Assembly: GCF_052324685.1 (NCBI RefSeq)
Contig: NW_027507195.1
Span: 1-64,000, forward strand
Length of the DNA: 64,000 nucleotides
Source: Brachyhypopomus gauderio
Taxonomy: Eukaryota > Chordata > Actinopteri > Gymnotiformes > Hypopomidae
Direction: 5' to 3'
Part shown: positions 1-9,870 of the stretch, piece by piece
How positions within the stretch are numbered: the stretch's first letter is position 1
Layout of the letters: each line of letters begins with the position of its first letter
Program-made: the position numbers and the translations under genes
The notes under the pieces: model-generated
Seen by the model: only the letters and a program-made list of their open reading frames with translations
The model's database searches: none
Told to the model about the DNA's origin: nothing

Positions 1-24
1 TATTATTATTATTTTTATTTCTAG

Positions 25-937
25 GCTGTGGATGTCCATAACATTCCTGGAATGGAAAGGGGTGGATGAATTAGCAGAGTATCTGGTTGAGCTTCGCACT
101 CAAACACGCCTCACCCTGACAAACCAGCAGACCACCACGATTGTTAGTTTGTGGCAAAAACCTAAACCAGTTTGATAAAAACAGACTGGTGTATGCAGCT
201 CGGCATCAGGATAGGCTGCTGACTGCCCGCTTTAGATCCCCCAAAAAGAAGGCAGTTTTCACCCCTGGTGTTGAGAGCACAAAAAGGTGTGTTCTGGGAT
301 CAAGTGGCTCCCCTGCTCAGTGGCCTGACTGCTGTCGGCTCATTAAAACCATCTTTGTAAGACTGGCCAACATCCACAGAAGCCCCACAACTCAGGTCAA
401 GTAAGTCTGTCAAGGTGGGCACTGATGTTGGAGGACTACAGGAACATTAGGCAGCTTGTTTTAAACAATGGGACAGTGATGGAGCAGGCCATCCTTCAGC
501 TGGTAGAGGTGCCACCAAACACAGCAGGTCAGGCAAAAACTAAGTTTAGAAAAAATTCTGCCAGTGCCACACCACCATTAGCCCCTAGTCAACGACATCA
601 GGACACTTCCATTCAGCCTCCTGTTGCTTCCATGGAGTCTGGTTCACAGGCCTCTTTGAGAATGATACAGCCAAGACCTTCACCTGTACTGATGATGTTA
701 CCCGCAGGACCAGCTATGTCTGTCATGCCTCAGGTGTTGTTGCCCAGTTCTGTCCCTCAGCCTGCTACCCCCACTGAGCGACATTACAAGCAGACAGTCC
801 CATATAATACCTGTAGGAAGTGTGGACAGTCACGCAAAACAGCAACTGGCCATAGCCAGTACAAGGGGAAGATCTTCTGTCCTATGACAGAGACTAATAC
901 CAAGGAACAGTGGCTGGAAAAGATGAGAAAACTGTGA
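25..937 (+). pseudogene. exon 3 of the cassette gene, copy 1
   Basis: The exon starts after the acceptor TTTCTAG at 18-24. Extra bases near 61 and 160 break the N-terminal frame that is open in copies 2-4, so this copy reads open only from about 141. The frame break near 404 that all copies share is also present. The C-terminal part (425-937) is open, with residues changed where an extra A and a lost C compensate near 556-567. The local indels are probably sequencing errors. Function is discussed under copy 3. Confidence 0.6.
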
Positions 938-1234
938 TTAATGTGTATACTTTATTTTCATACATTACTATTGTATTTTTATAATACTAAAATATAATTA
1001 TTATTATCTTTAATGGTTTAAAATGTTTTGCTGTAGTTTATTGGAATTTTTTATAGTTCAGCTGCTGTGGCATTAATATGTGTATATATGTATTAGTGTA
1101 GATTTAATATTTTATTTTTATGTAAATTGTAGTATAATTTTGTTAATTGTATTAGAATATCATTTTGTTAATTTTATTCATGTTTATTATATATATATAT
1201 ATATACATAAAGTGTATAAAGTATATAAAGTGTG

Positions 1235-1240
1235 AATAAA
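1235..1240 (+). terminator. polyadenylation signal AATAAA, copy 1
   Basis: AATAAA about 300 bases after the stop codon of exon 3, in an AT-rich tail with a short (TA)n run just upstream. Confidence 0.5.
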
Positions 1241-1489
1241 TATATAAAGTGTGAATACAAATACAGAGTGTGAATTTATTAAATCAAGCAATAAGCCTAA
1301 TATGATGAAACAACTCATATGTATGTGTATGAAATGCACATATATATTACAATATATAAATTGTGACACGGGTGCCCCGTAATTGTAGGCCACTGCTGAC
1401 AGCCATAAAATAAAATTTTGCAAAATATTTCTTAGAATATTATCACACAAAATATCCACGGCAAGATTCTCAGTTACAAATATTTATAT

Positions 1490-1523
1490 CCAGGCTGGAT
1501 TCGAACCTTGCGACCTCCCGATC
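1490..1523 (-). pseudogene. tRNA T-arm relic, copy 1
   Basis: Same relic as at 12529-12560, here with one extra T next to the B box. Confidence 0.45.
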
Positions 1524-1602
1524 TTTTCTCAATTTTTTTTCCTTTTTCTTCCTTTTTCTTCCCCTTCTTCCCCCCCTCATACAGACGATTGTTCCCCAGC
1601 TT

Positions 1603-1669
1603 TAGCTCAGTTGGGGAGAGCGTTAGACTGAAGATCTAAAGGTCCCTGGTTCGATCCCGGGTTTCGGCA
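1603..1669 (+). pseudogene. tRNA-Phe remnant lacking nucleotides 1-7
   Basis: Nucleotides 8-73 of Phe follow the cassette end directly. The 5' acceptor strand is replaced by cassette sequence (CCAGCTT), so no acceptor stem can form. One extra G in the D loop is probably a sequencing error. Confidence 0.85.
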
Positions 1670-2137
1670 TGAACTCGACCTAGCTAGGCGGAAAGCCTCA
1701 GCTTTTGAATTACCTGTGCATTCTGTTGAAAAATTATAAACAGACATAAACTGTTTGATGTTTTGTTGTGAGATTTCACAGTGGGATTGTCAGAACTCGA
1801 GACTCTAGATGTTCAATTCATCTGCTGATAAAGCATTTGGAGAAGGAAATGTGTAGGTGTCAACTTGCATGTACGCGTTGTCCAAAAGCATAGGTGTACC
1901 ACTTCACGACATGCTTAAGTTTTGACTGAATTGGACTTTCCTCTGCTTCCTTCGGCTTATGGACAGTCTTTGTCCAAAAGTAAAAAGAGATGTGGCAAAG
2001 ATGTCAACTGTTTGTTTGAGGAATCCAAAGTGACCATGTTCTAAGAGACCTTTGAAGGTATGAAATGATTCCCTTAAGACTAGAGGCTGGCTGCTTCATG
2101 CTTATCGTAAGCAAGCAAGGAGTCAGTAAGAGAGCTA

Positions 2138-2211
2138 TGGAGAATGTGGGCATTGATCCCACTACCTCTCGCATGCAAAGCAAGCGCTCTAACCACTTGA
2201 GCTAATCCCCC
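2138..2211 (-). tRNA. tRNA-Ala-TGC: tRNA-Ala (UGC)
   Basis: Carries G57A and C29U (a U29-G41 wobble). It is 74 bases long because of one extra A in the D arm, which lies in the low-quality stretch. Confidence 0.75.
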
Positions 2212-2488
2212 TCTCAAGAGTTTATTCCTTTTGATTGGAGTATTAAGGAAAGCTTACGGATCAGCTCAGCCCGACTAGGAAATAATACCGAATCCAGCAT
2301 TGACCCACAAGGTTTTCTCATGTTGGCATCATGATAAACATTGCCAAATTAGGTCTTGCCGTACCTGTCCCGTGAATTTCACTGTGCCGAAACCGTTACG
2401 CTGTGAAAGCATGTTGCAAGAACCTAAGGAAAGGTAACAGTCGTTGAAAAAGTTTCGTTTGCATCTCGACGTGGTTTATCTGCAGCTT

Positions 2489-2561
2489 GCCGAAATAGCT
2501 CAGTTGGGAGAGCGTTAGACTGAAGATCTAAAGGTCCCTGGTTCGATCCCGGGTTTTGGCA
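2489..2561 (+). tRNA. tRNA-Phe-GAA: tRNA-Phe (GAA), G4-U69 variant
   Basis: One change from canonical, C69U, gives a G4-U69 wobble in the acceptor stem. Both promoter boxes are intact. T4 stop at 2595-2598. The same variant recurs at 13524, 20080 and 35526. Confidence 0.88.
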
Positions 2562-3029
2562 TGAACTCGACCTAGCTAGGCGGTAAGCCTCAGCTTTTGA
2601 ATGACCTGTGCATTCTGTTGAAAAATTATAAACAGACATAAACTGTTTGATGTTTTGTTGTGAGATTTCACAGTGGGATTGTCAGAACTCGAGACTCTAG
2701 ATGTTCAATTCATCTGCTGATAAAGCATTTGGAGAAGGAAATGTGTAGGTGTCAACTTGCATGTACGCGTTGTCCAAAAGCATAGGTGTACCACTTCACG
2801 ACATGCTTAAGTTTTGACTGAATTGGACTTTCCTCTGCTTCCTTTGGCTTATGGACAGTCTTTGTCCAAAAGTAAAAAGAGATGTGGCAAAGATGTCAAC
2901 TGTTTGCTGGAGGAATCCAAAGTGACCATGTTCTAAGAGACCTTTGAAGGTCATGAAATGATTCCCTTAAGACTAGAGCTGGCTGCTTCATGCTTATCGT
3001 AAGCAAGCAAGGAGTCAGTAAGAGAGCTT

Positions 3030-3102
3030 TGGAGAATGTGGGCATCGATCCCACTACCTCTCGCATGCAAAGCAAGCGCTCTACCACTTGAGCTAATGCC
3101 CC
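3030..3102 (-). tRNA. tRNA-Ala-TGC: tRNA-Ala (UGC), C5 plus U29 variant
   Basis: G5C leaves a C5-U68 mismatch in the acceptor stem, and C29U gives a wobble in the anticodon stem. The first oligo-T on the - strand downstream is at 2874-2878, about 150 bases away. Confidence 0.75.
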
Positions 3103-3377
3103 TCTCAAGAGTTTATCCTTTTGATTGGAGTATTAAGAAAAGCTTACGGATCAGCTCAGCCCGACTAGGAAATAATACCGAATCCAGCATTGACCCACAA
3201 GGTTTTCTCATGTTGGCATCATGATAAACATTGCCAAATTAGGTCTTGCTGTACCTGTCCGTGAATTTCACTGTGCCAAAACCGTTACGCTGTGAAAGCA
3301 TGTTGCAAGAACCTAAGGAAAGGTAACAGTCGTTGATAAAGTTTCGTTTGCATCTCGACGTGGTTTATCTGCAGCTT

Positions 3378-3450
3378 GCCGGAATAGCTCAGTTGGGAGA
3401 GCGTTAGACTGAAGGTCTAAAGGTCCCTGGTTTGATCCCGGGTTTCCGCA
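3378..3450 (+). tRNA. tRNA-Phe-GAA: tRNA-Phe (GAA), class B, probably inactive
   Basis: Type copy of the commonest variant class (15 copies). Four changes from canonical always occur together: A5G (G5-U68 wobble), A38G in the anticodon loop, C56U in the T loop, and G70C (C3-C70 mismatch in the acceptor stem). C56 normally pairs with G19 in the tRNA elbow. It is also a key base of the B box bound by TFIIIC, so both transcription and folding should suffer. The anticodon GAA and the A box are intact. T4 stop at 3484-3487. The Ala partner may still work. Loss of function is inferred from known tRNA rules, not shown. Confidence 0.6.
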
Positions 3451-3918
3451 TGAATTCGACCTAGCTAGGTGGAAAGCCTCAGCTTTTGAATGACCTTTGC
3501 ATTCTGTTGAAAAATTATAAACAGACATAAACTGTTTGATGTTTTGTTGTGAGATTTCACAGTGGGATTGTCAGAACTCGAGACTCTAGATGTTCAATTC
3601 ATCTGCTGATAAAGCATTTGGAGAAGGAAATGTGTAGGTGTCAACTTGCATGTACGCGTTGTCCAAAAGCATAGGTGTACCACTTCACGACATGCTTAAG
3701 TTTTGACTGAATTGGACTTTCCTCTGCTTCCTTCGGCTTATGGACAGCCTTTGTCCAAAAGTAAAAAGAGATGTGGCAAAGATGTTAACTGTTTGCTGGA
3801 GGAATCCAAAGTGACCATGTTCTAAGAGACCTTTGAAGGTCATGAAATGATTCCCTTAAGACTAGAGCTGGCTGCTTCATGCTTATCGTAAGCAAGCAAG
3901 GAGTCAGTAAGAGAGCTT

Positions 3919-3991
3919 TGGAGAATGTGGGCATCGATCCCACTACCTCTCGCATGCAAAGCGAGCGCTCTACCACTTGAGCTAATGCCCC
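3919..3991 (-). tRNA. tRNA-Ala-TGC: tRNA-Ala (UGC), C5 variant
   Basis: Type copy of the C5 class. The single change G5C replaces the G5-U68 wobble with a C5-U68 mismatch in the acceptor stem. The alanine identity pair G3-U70, the UGC anticodon and both promoter boxes are kept, so the gene may remain usable. 23 of the 59 Ala copies carry this change. Confidence 0.82.
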
Positions 3992-4266
3992 TCTCAAGAG
4001 TTTATCCTTTTGATTGGAGTATTAAGGAAAGCTTACGGATCAGCTCAGCCCGACTAGGAAATAATACCGAATCCAGCATTGACCCACAAGGTTTTCTCAT
4101 GTTGGCATCATGATAAACATTGCCAAATTAGGTCTTGCCGTACCTGTCCGTGAATTTCACTGTGCCTAAACCGTTACGCTGTGAAAGCATGTTGCAAGAA
4201 CCTAAGGAAAGGTAACAGTCGTTGAAAAAGTTTCGTTTGCATCTCGACGTGGTTTATCTGCAGCTT

Positions 4267-4339
4267 GCCGAAATAGCTCAGTTGGGAGAGCGTTAGACTG
4301 AAGATCTAAAGGTCCCTGGTTCGATCCCGGGTTTCGGCA
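4267..4339 (+). tRNA. tRNA-Phe-GAA: tRNA-Phe (GAA), canonical type copy
   Basis: A 73-base cloverleaf with no intron. The acceptor stem is GCCGAAA/TTTCGGC with discriminator A73. D loop G18-G19 is present. The anticodon stem TTAGA/TCTAA encloses the loop CTGAAGA, so GAA occupies 34-36 and reads UUC/UUU. The T arm has TTCGATC, and the variable loop is five bases. The A box (TAGCTCAGTTGG) and B box (GGTTCGATCCC) match RNA polymerase III consensus. T4 stop at 4373-4376 implies a 33-base trailer; CCA is not encoded, as expected for eukaryotes. As far as I can recall, it equals the vertebrate tRNA-Phe sequence. It shares the 276-bp upstream spacer with the divergent Ala gene. Confidence 0.96.
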
Positions 4340-4807
4340 TGAACTCGACCTAGCTAGGCGGTAAGCCTCAGCTTTTGAATGACCTGTGCATTCTGTTGAA
4401 AAATTATAAACAGACATAAACTGTTTGATGTTTTGTTGTGAGATTTCACAGTGGGATTGTCAGAACTCGAGACTCTAGATGTTCAATTCATCTGCTGATA
4501 AAGCATTTGGAGAAGGAAATGTGTAGGTGTCAACTTGCATGTACGCGTTGTCCAAAAGCATAGGTGTACCACTTCACGACATGCTTAAGTTTTGACTGAA
4601 TTGGACTTTCCTCTGCTTCCTTTGGCTTATGGACAGTCTTTGTCCAAAAGTAAAAAGAGATGTGGCAAAGATGTCAACTGTTTGCTGGAGGAATCCAAAG
4701 TGACCATGTTCTAAGAGACCTTTGAAGGTCATGAAATGATTCCCTTAAGACTAGAGCTGGCTGCTTCATGCTTATCGTAAGCAAGCAAGGAGTCAGTAAG
4801 AGAGCTT

Positions 4808-4880
4808 TGGAGAATGTGGGCATCGATCCCACTACCTCTCGCATGCAAAGCGAGCGCTCTACCACTTGAGCTAATGCCCC
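4808..4880 (-). tRNA. tRNA-Ala-TGC: tRNA-Ala (UGC), C5 variant
   Basis: C5 class; no other change. Confidence 0.82.
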
Positions 4881-5155
4881 TCTCAAGAGTTTATCCTTTT
4901 GATTGGAGTATTAAGGAAAGCTTACGGATCAGCTCAGCCCGACTAGGAAATAATACCGAATCCAGCATTGACCCACAAGGTTTTCTCATGTTGGCATCAT
5001 GATAAACATTGCCAAATTAGGTCTTGCTGTACCTGTCCGTGAATTTCACTGTGCCAAAACCGTTACGCTGTGAAAGCATGTTGCAAGAACCTAAGGAAAG
5101 GTAACAGTCGTTGATAAAGTTTCGTTTGCATCTCGACGTGGTTTATCTGCAGCTT

Positions 5156-5228
5156 GCCGGAATAGCTCAGTTGGGAGAGCGTTAGACTGAAGGTCTAAAG
5201 GTCCCTGGTTTGATCCCGGGTTTCCGCA
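5156..5228 (+). tRNA. tRNA-Phe-GAA: tRNA-Phe (GAA), class B, probably inactive
   Basis: Class B set of four changes. T4 stop at 5262-5265. Confidence 0.6.
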
Positions 5229-5696
5229 TGAATTCGACCTAGCTAGGTGGAAAGCCTCAGCTTTTGAATGACCTTTGCATTCTGTTGAAAAATTATAAAC
5301 AGACATAAACTGTTTGATGTTTTGTTGTGAGATTTCACAGTGGGATTGTCAGAACTCGAGACTCTAGATGTTCAATTCATCTGCTGATAAAGCATTTGGA
5401 GAAGGAAATGTGTAGGTGTCAACTTGCATGTACGCGTTGTCCAAAAGCATAGGTGTACCACTTCACGACATGCTTAAGTTTTGACTGAATTGGACTTTCC
5501 TCTGCTTCCTTTGGCTTATGGACAGTCTTTGTCCAAAAGTAAAAAGAGATGTGGCAAAGATGTCAACTGTTTGCTGGAGGAATCCAAAGTGACCATGTTC
5601 TAAGAGACCTTTGAAGGTCATGAAATGATTCCCTTAAGACTAGAGCTGGCTGCTTCATGCTTATCGTAAGCAAGCAAGGAGTCAGTAAGAGAGCTT

Positions 5697-5769
5697 TGGA
5701 GAATGTGGGCATCGGTCCCACTACCTCTCGCATGCAAAGCGAGCGCTCTACCACTTGAGCTAATCCCCC
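5697..5769 (-). tRNA. tRNA-Ala-TGC: tRNA-Ala (UGC), C55 variant
   Basis: Single change T55C removes the residue normally converted to pseudouridine-55 and alters the B box. The same change is at 61961. Confidence 0.7.
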
Positions 5770-6044
5770 TCTCAAGAGTTTATCCTTTTGATTGGAGTAT
5801 TAAGGAAAGCTTACGGATCAGCTCAGCCCGACTAGGAAATAATACCGAATCCAGCATCGACCCACAAGGTTTTCTCATGTTGGCATCATGATAAACATTG
5901 CCAAATTAGGTCTTGCCGTACCTGTCCGTGAATTTCACTGTGCCGAAACCGTTACGCTGTGAAAGCATGTTGCAAGAACCTAAGGAAAGGTAACAGTCGT
6001 TGATAAAGTTTCGTTTGCATCTCGACGTGGTTTATCTGCAGCTT

Positions 6045-6117
6045 GCCGAAATAGCTCAGTTGGGAGAGCGTTAGACTGAAGATCTAAAGGTCCCTGGTTC
6101 GATCCCGGGTTTCGGCA
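6045..6117 (+). tRNA. tRNA-Phe-GAA: tRNA-Phe (GAA), canonical
   Basis: Canonical throughout. T4 stop at 6151-6154. Confidence 0.95.
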
Positions 6118-6585
6118 TGAACTCGACCTAGCTAGGCGGAAAGCCTCAGCTTTTGAATTACCTGTGCATTCTGTTGAAAAATTATAAACAGACATAAACT
6201 GTTTGATGTTTTGTTGTGAGATTTCACAGTGGGATTGTCAGAACTCGAGACTCTAGATGTTCAATTCATCTGCTGATAAAGCATTTGGAGAAGGAAATGT
6301 GTAGGTGTCAACTTGCATGTACGCGTTGTCCAAAAGCATAGGTGTACCACTTCACGACATGCTTAAGTTTTGACTGAATTGGACTTTCCTCTGCTTCCTT
6401 CGGCTTATGGACAGTCTTTGTCCAAAAGTAAAAAGAGATGTGGCAAAGATGTCAACTGTTTGCTGGAGGAATCCAAAGTGACCATGTTCTAAGAGACCTT
6501 TGAAGGTCATGAAATGATTCCCTTAAGACTAGAGCTGGCTGCTTCATGCTTATCGTAAGCAAGAAAGGAGTCAGTAAGAGAGCTT

Positions 6586-6658
6586 TGGAGAATGTGGGCA
6601 TCGATCCTACTACCTCTCGCATGCAAAGCGAGCGCTCTACCACTTGAGCTAATCCCCC
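6586..6658 (-). tRNA. tRNA-Ala-TGC: tRNA-Ala (UGC), A51 variant
   Basis: G51A makes an A51-C63 mismatch in the T stem. Confidence 0.72.
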
Positions 6659-6933
6659 TCTCAAGAGTTTATCCTTTTGATTGGAGTTTTAAGGAAAGCT
6701 TACGGGTCAGCTCAGCCCGACTAGGAAATAATACCGAATCCAGCATTGACCCACAAGGTTTTCTCATGTTGGCATCATGATAAACATTGCCAAATTAGGT
6801 CTTGCCGTACCTGTCCGTGAATTTCACTGTGCCAAAACCGTTACGCTGTGAAAGCATGTTGCAAGAACCTAAGGAAAGGTAACAGTCGTTGATAAAGTTT
6901 CGTTTGCATCTCGACGTGGTTTATCTGCAGCTT

Positions 6934-7006
6934 GCCGAAATAGCTCAGTTGGGAGAGCGTTAGACTGAAGATTTAAAGGTCCCTGGTTCGATCCCGGGTT
7001 TCCGCA
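6934..7006 (+). tRNA. tRNA-Phe-GAA: tRNA-Phe (GAA), class E
   Basis: C40U gives a G30-U40 wobble in the anticodon stem, and G70C gives a C3-C70 mismatch in the acceptor stem. Promoter boxes are intact, so it may be transcribed but unstable. T4 stop at 7040-7043. The same class is at 8712. Confidence 0.75.
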
Positions 7007-7474
7007 TGAACTCGACCTAGCTAGGCGGAAAGCCTCAGCTTTTGAATGACCTGTGCATTCTGTTGAAAAATTATAAACAGACATAAACTGTTTGATGTTT
7101 TGTTGTGAGATTTCACAGTGGGATTGTCAGAACTCGAGACTCTAGATGTTCAATTCATCTGCTGATAAAGCATTTGGAGAAGGAAATGTGTAGGTGTCAA
7201 CATGCATGTACGCGTTGTCCAAAAGCATAGGTGTACCACTTCACAACATGCTTAAGTTTTGACTGAATTGGACTTTCCTCTGCTTCCTTCGGCTTATGGA
7301 CAGTCTTTGTCCAAAAGTAAAAAGAGATGTGGCAAAGATGTCAACTGTTTGCTGGAGGAATCCAAAGTGACCATGTTCTAAGAGACCTTTGAAGGTCATG
7401 AAATGATTCCCTTAAGACTAGAGCTGGCTGCTTCATGCTTATCGTAAGCAAGCAAGGAGTCAGTAAGAGAGCTT

Positions 7475-7547
7475 TGGAGAATGTGGGCATCGATCCCACT
7501 ACCTCTCGCATGCAAAGCGAGCGCTCTACCACTTGAGCTAATCCCCC
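7475..7547 (-). tRNA. tRNA-Ala-TGC: tRNA-Ala (UGC), canonical type copy
   Basis: A 73-base cloverleaf on the - strand, no intron. The acceptor stem GGGGGAT/ATTCTCC contains the G3-U70 wobble recognised by alanyl-tRNA synthetase, with A73. The anticodon loop TTTGCAT places UGC at 34-36. The T loop reads ATCGATG, as in known vertebrate tRNA-Ala of the GGGGGATTAGC type. The A box is TAGCTCAAGTGG and the B box GGATCGATGCC. Unlike Phe, no run of four T follows closely; the first lies about 150 bases downstream on the - strand. The gene converges on the Phe gene of its own unit across the 468-bp spacer. Confidence 0.95.
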
Positions 7548-7822
7548 TCTCAAGAGTTTATCCTTTTGATTGGAGTATTAAGGAAAGCTTACGGATCAGC
7601 TCAGCCCGACTAGGAAATAATACCGAATCCAGCATTGACCCACAAGGTTTTCTCATGTTGGCATCATGATAAACATTGCCAAATTAGGTCTTGCCGTACC
7701 TGTCCGTGAATTTCACTGTGCCGAAACCGTTACGCTGTGAAAGCATGTTGCAAGAACCTAAGGAAAGGTAACAGTCGTTGAAAAAGTTTCGTTTGCATCT
7801 CGACGTGGTTTATCTGCAGCTT

Positions 7823-7895
7823 GCCGAAATAGCTCAGTTGGGAGAGCGTTAGACTGAAGATCTAAAGGTCCCTGGTTCGATCCCGGGTTTCGGCA
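7823..7895 (+). tRNA. tRNA-Phe-GAA: tRNA-Phe (GAA), canonical
   Basis: Canonical. T4 stop at 7929-7932. Confidence 0.95.
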
Positions 7896-8363
7896 TGAAC
7901 TCGACCTAGCTAGGCGGTAAGCCTCAGCTTTTGAATGACCTGTGCATTCTGTTGAAAAATTATAAACAGACATAAACTGTTTGATGTTTTGTTGTGAGAT
8001 TTCACAGTGGGATTGTCAGAACTCGAGACTCTAGATGTTCAATTCATCTGCTGATAAAGCATTTGGAGAAGGAAATGTGTAGGTGTCAACTTGCATGTAC
8101 GCGTTGTCCAAAAGCATAGGTGTACCACTTCACGACATGCTTAAGTTTTGACTGAATTGGACTTTCCTCTGCTTCCTTTGGCTTATGGACAGTCTTTGTC
8201 CAAAAGTAAAAAGAGATGTGGCAAAGATGTCAACTGTTTGCTGGAGGAATCCAAAGTGACCATGTTCTAAGAGACCTTTGAAGGTCATGAAATGATTCCC
8301 TTAAGACTAGAGCTGGCTGCTTCATGCTTATCGTAAGCAAGAAAGGAGTCAGTAAGAGAGCTT

Positions 8364-8436
8364 TGGAGAATGTGGGCATCGATCCTACCACCTCTCGCAT
8401 GCAAAGCGAGCTCTCTACCACTTGAGCTAATCCCCC
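8364..8436 (-). tRNA. tRNA-Ala-TGC: tRNA-Ala (UGC), degenerate copy
   Basis: Three changes: C25A breaks the G10-C25 pair of the D stem, A48G is in the variable loop, and G51A makes an A-C mismatch in the T stem. This is the most damaged Ala copy in the window and a likely pseudogene. Confidence 0.6.
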
Positions 8437-8711
8437 TCTCAAGAGTTTATCCTTTTGATTGGAGTTTTAAGGAAAGCTTACGGATCAGCTCAGCCCGACT
8501 AGGAAATAATACCGAATCCAGCATTGACCCACAAGGTTTTCTCATGTTGGCATCATGATAAACATTGCCAAATTAGGTCTTGCCGTACCTGTCCGTGAAT
8601 TTCACTGTGCCAAAACCGTTACGCTGTGAAAGCATGTTGCAAGAACCTAAGGAAAGGTAACAGTCGTTGATAAAGTTTCGTTTGCATCTCGACGTGGTTT
8701 ATCTGCAGCTT

Positions 8712-8784
8712 GCCGAAATAGCTCAGTTGGGAGAGCGTTAGACTGAAGATTTAAAGGTCCCTGGTTCGATCCCGGGTTTCCGCA
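8712..8784 (+). tRNA. tRNA-Phe-GAA: tRNA-Phe (GAA), class E
   Basis: C40U and G70C, identical to 6934. T4 stop at 8818-8821. Confidence 0.75.
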
Positions 8785-9252
8785 TGAACTCGACCTAGCT
8801 AGGCGGAAAGCCTCAGCTTTTGAATGACCTGTGCATTCTGTTGAAAAATTATAAACAGACATAAACTGTTTGATGTTTTGTTGTGAGATTTCACAGTGGG
8901 ATTGTCAGAACTCGAGACTCTAGATGTTCAATTCATCTGCTGATAAAGCATTTGGAGAAGGAAATGTGTAGGTGTCAACTTGCATGTACGTGTTGTCCAA
9001 AAGCATAGGTGTACCACTTCACAACATGCTTAAGTTTTGACTGAATTGGACTTTCCTCTGCTTCCTTCGGCTTATGGACAGTCTTTGTCCAAAAGTAAAA
9101 AGAGATGTGGCAAAGATGTCAACTGTTTGCTGGAGGAATCCAAAGTGACCATGTTCTAAGAGACCTTTGAAGGTCATGAAATGATTCCCTTAAGACTATT
9201 GCTGGCTGTTTCATGCTTATCGTAAGCAAGCAAGGAGTCAGTAAGAAAGCTT

Positions 9253-9325
9253 TGGAGAATGTGGGCATCGATCCCATTACCTCTCGCATGCAAAGCGAGC
9301 GCTCTACCACTTGAGCTAATCCCCC
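9253..9325 (-). tRNA. tRNA-Ala-TGC: tRNA-Ala (UGC), A49 variant
   Basis: G49A makes an A49-C65 mismatch at the base of the T stem. It is the last Ala gene before cassette copy 2. Confidence 0.72.
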
Positions 9326-9600
9326 TCTCAAGAGTTTATTCTTTTGATTGGAGTTTTAAGGAAAGCTTACGGATCAGCTCAGCCCGACTAGGAAATAATA
9401 CCGAATCCAGCATTGACCCACAAGGTTTTCTCATGTTGGCATCATGATAAACATTGCCAAATTAGGTCTTGCCGTACCTGTCCGTGAATTTCACTGTGCC
9501 AAAACCGTTACGCTGTGAAAGCATGTTGCAAGAACCTAAGGAAAGGTAACAGTCGTTGATAAAGTTTCGTTTGCATCTCGACGTGGTTTATCTGCAGCTT

Positions 9601-9613
9601 GCCGAAATGGCGG
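9601..9613 (+). other. tRNA-Phe 5' stub and left junction of cassette copy 2
   Basis: GCCGAAA of Phe is followed by TGGCGG, where an intact gene reads TAGCTC. TGGCGG recurs at the right junction of copies 3 and 4, so it may be a 6-bp target duplication. The join also creates AAATGGCGG, which resembles a YY1 site. Confidence 0.6.
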
Positions 9614-9644
9614 TACCTGCAAGCCACCCGTCTGTAAAATACAT

Positions 9645-9824
9645 CCAATGCCTGAGCCCCATTCCATTTTTGCTCGGCCAATGGCGCGCGAACCATTCCA
9701 TTTTCTTCGTTTTCCTCGGCCTATCCCTGGCCACCATTCCATTTTTCCTCGACCAATGCCTGGCCACCATTCCATTTTTCCTCTGGCCAATGCCTGACCA
9801 TCATTCCATTTTTCCTCGGCCAAT
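9645..9824 (+). promoter_or_regulatory. tandem CCAAT-box array, copy 2
   Basis: Degenerate repeats of about 33-37 bp, each with ATTCCATTTTTCCTCG followed by a CCAAT box. CCAAT starts at 9645, 9678, 9753, 9787 and 9820; the position expected near 9719 reads CCTAT. Spacing of about 33 bp is close to three DNA turns, which would put bound NF-Y on one face. The last box is about 43 bp before the TATA box. Confidence 0.6.
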
Positions 9825-9862
9825 GACACGACGAAGGTGAACTTGCCCCGGTCACGTCATAG

Positions 9863-9870
9863 TTTATAAA
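9863..9870 (+). promoter_or_regulatory. TATA box, copy 2
   Basis: TTTATAAA, preceded by CACGTCAT, a near match to a CREB/ATF site. Transcription would start near 9893, giving a short non-coding exon 1 ending at the donor CAG/GTATGC (9927/9928). Intron 1 runs 9928-10626 (699 bp). I see no gene in the intron. Confidence 0.5.

Larger units (their letters stand above)
1..1602 (+). mobile_element. 3.0-kb gene cassette, copy 1 (3' half)
   Basis: The window opens inside intron 2 of the cassette gene and runs through exon 3, the 3' untranslated region, the polyadenylation signal, the tRNA-like relic and the pyrimidine-rich tail. The right end joins a Phe gene at its nucleotide 8, as in copy 2. The 5' half lies outside the window. 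Confidence 0.7.
1..2400. other. stretch of low consensus quality
   Basis: Compared with the other cassette copies and array units, this stretch has about a dozen single-base insertions or deletions, mostly in homopolymers: extra G near 61, extra A near 160, extra A and lost C near 556-567, extra C near 1392, extra T near 1507, extra G near 1613, lost C near 2061, extra G near 2085, extra A near 2191, extra T near 2227 and extra C near 2369. Downstream units are nearly indel-free. Reading frames and tRNA lengths here should not be trusted. Confidence 0.75.
1603..9607. repeat. Phe/Ala tRNA macrosatellite, segment 1 (nine 889-bp units)
   Basis: Taking the Phe gene as base 1, the unit reads: Phe gene 1-73 (+), T4 stop at 107-110, a 468-bp spacer, Ala gene 542-614 (-), then a 276-bp spacer to the next Phe gene. 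The 468-bp spacer holds no gene. It contains a perfect CCTAGCTAGG palindrome just after Phe, a small hairpin GGACA/TGTCC, and the inverted repeat GACCTT-TG-AAGGTC. The 276-bp spacer is the 5' flank of both genes; it has a CCAAT motif on the - strand about 25 bases before Ala, and otherwise I see nothing in it. Successive units differ by roughly 1-2 percent. Confidence 0.95.

Noticed and set aside
2562-3029. An additional RNA gene in the 468-bp spacer
   Set aside because: Small hairpins (GGACA/TGTCC and GACCTT/AAGGTC) are present, but there is no second A/B box pair, no 5S-like internal control region and no snRNA-type promoter with a matching terminator.
9508-9840. Frames across the left cassette junction and the CCAAT array, on both strands
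   Set aside because: They arise from the low-complexity promoter repeats and from array sequence joined to the cassette. No start context, splice sites or family likeness.
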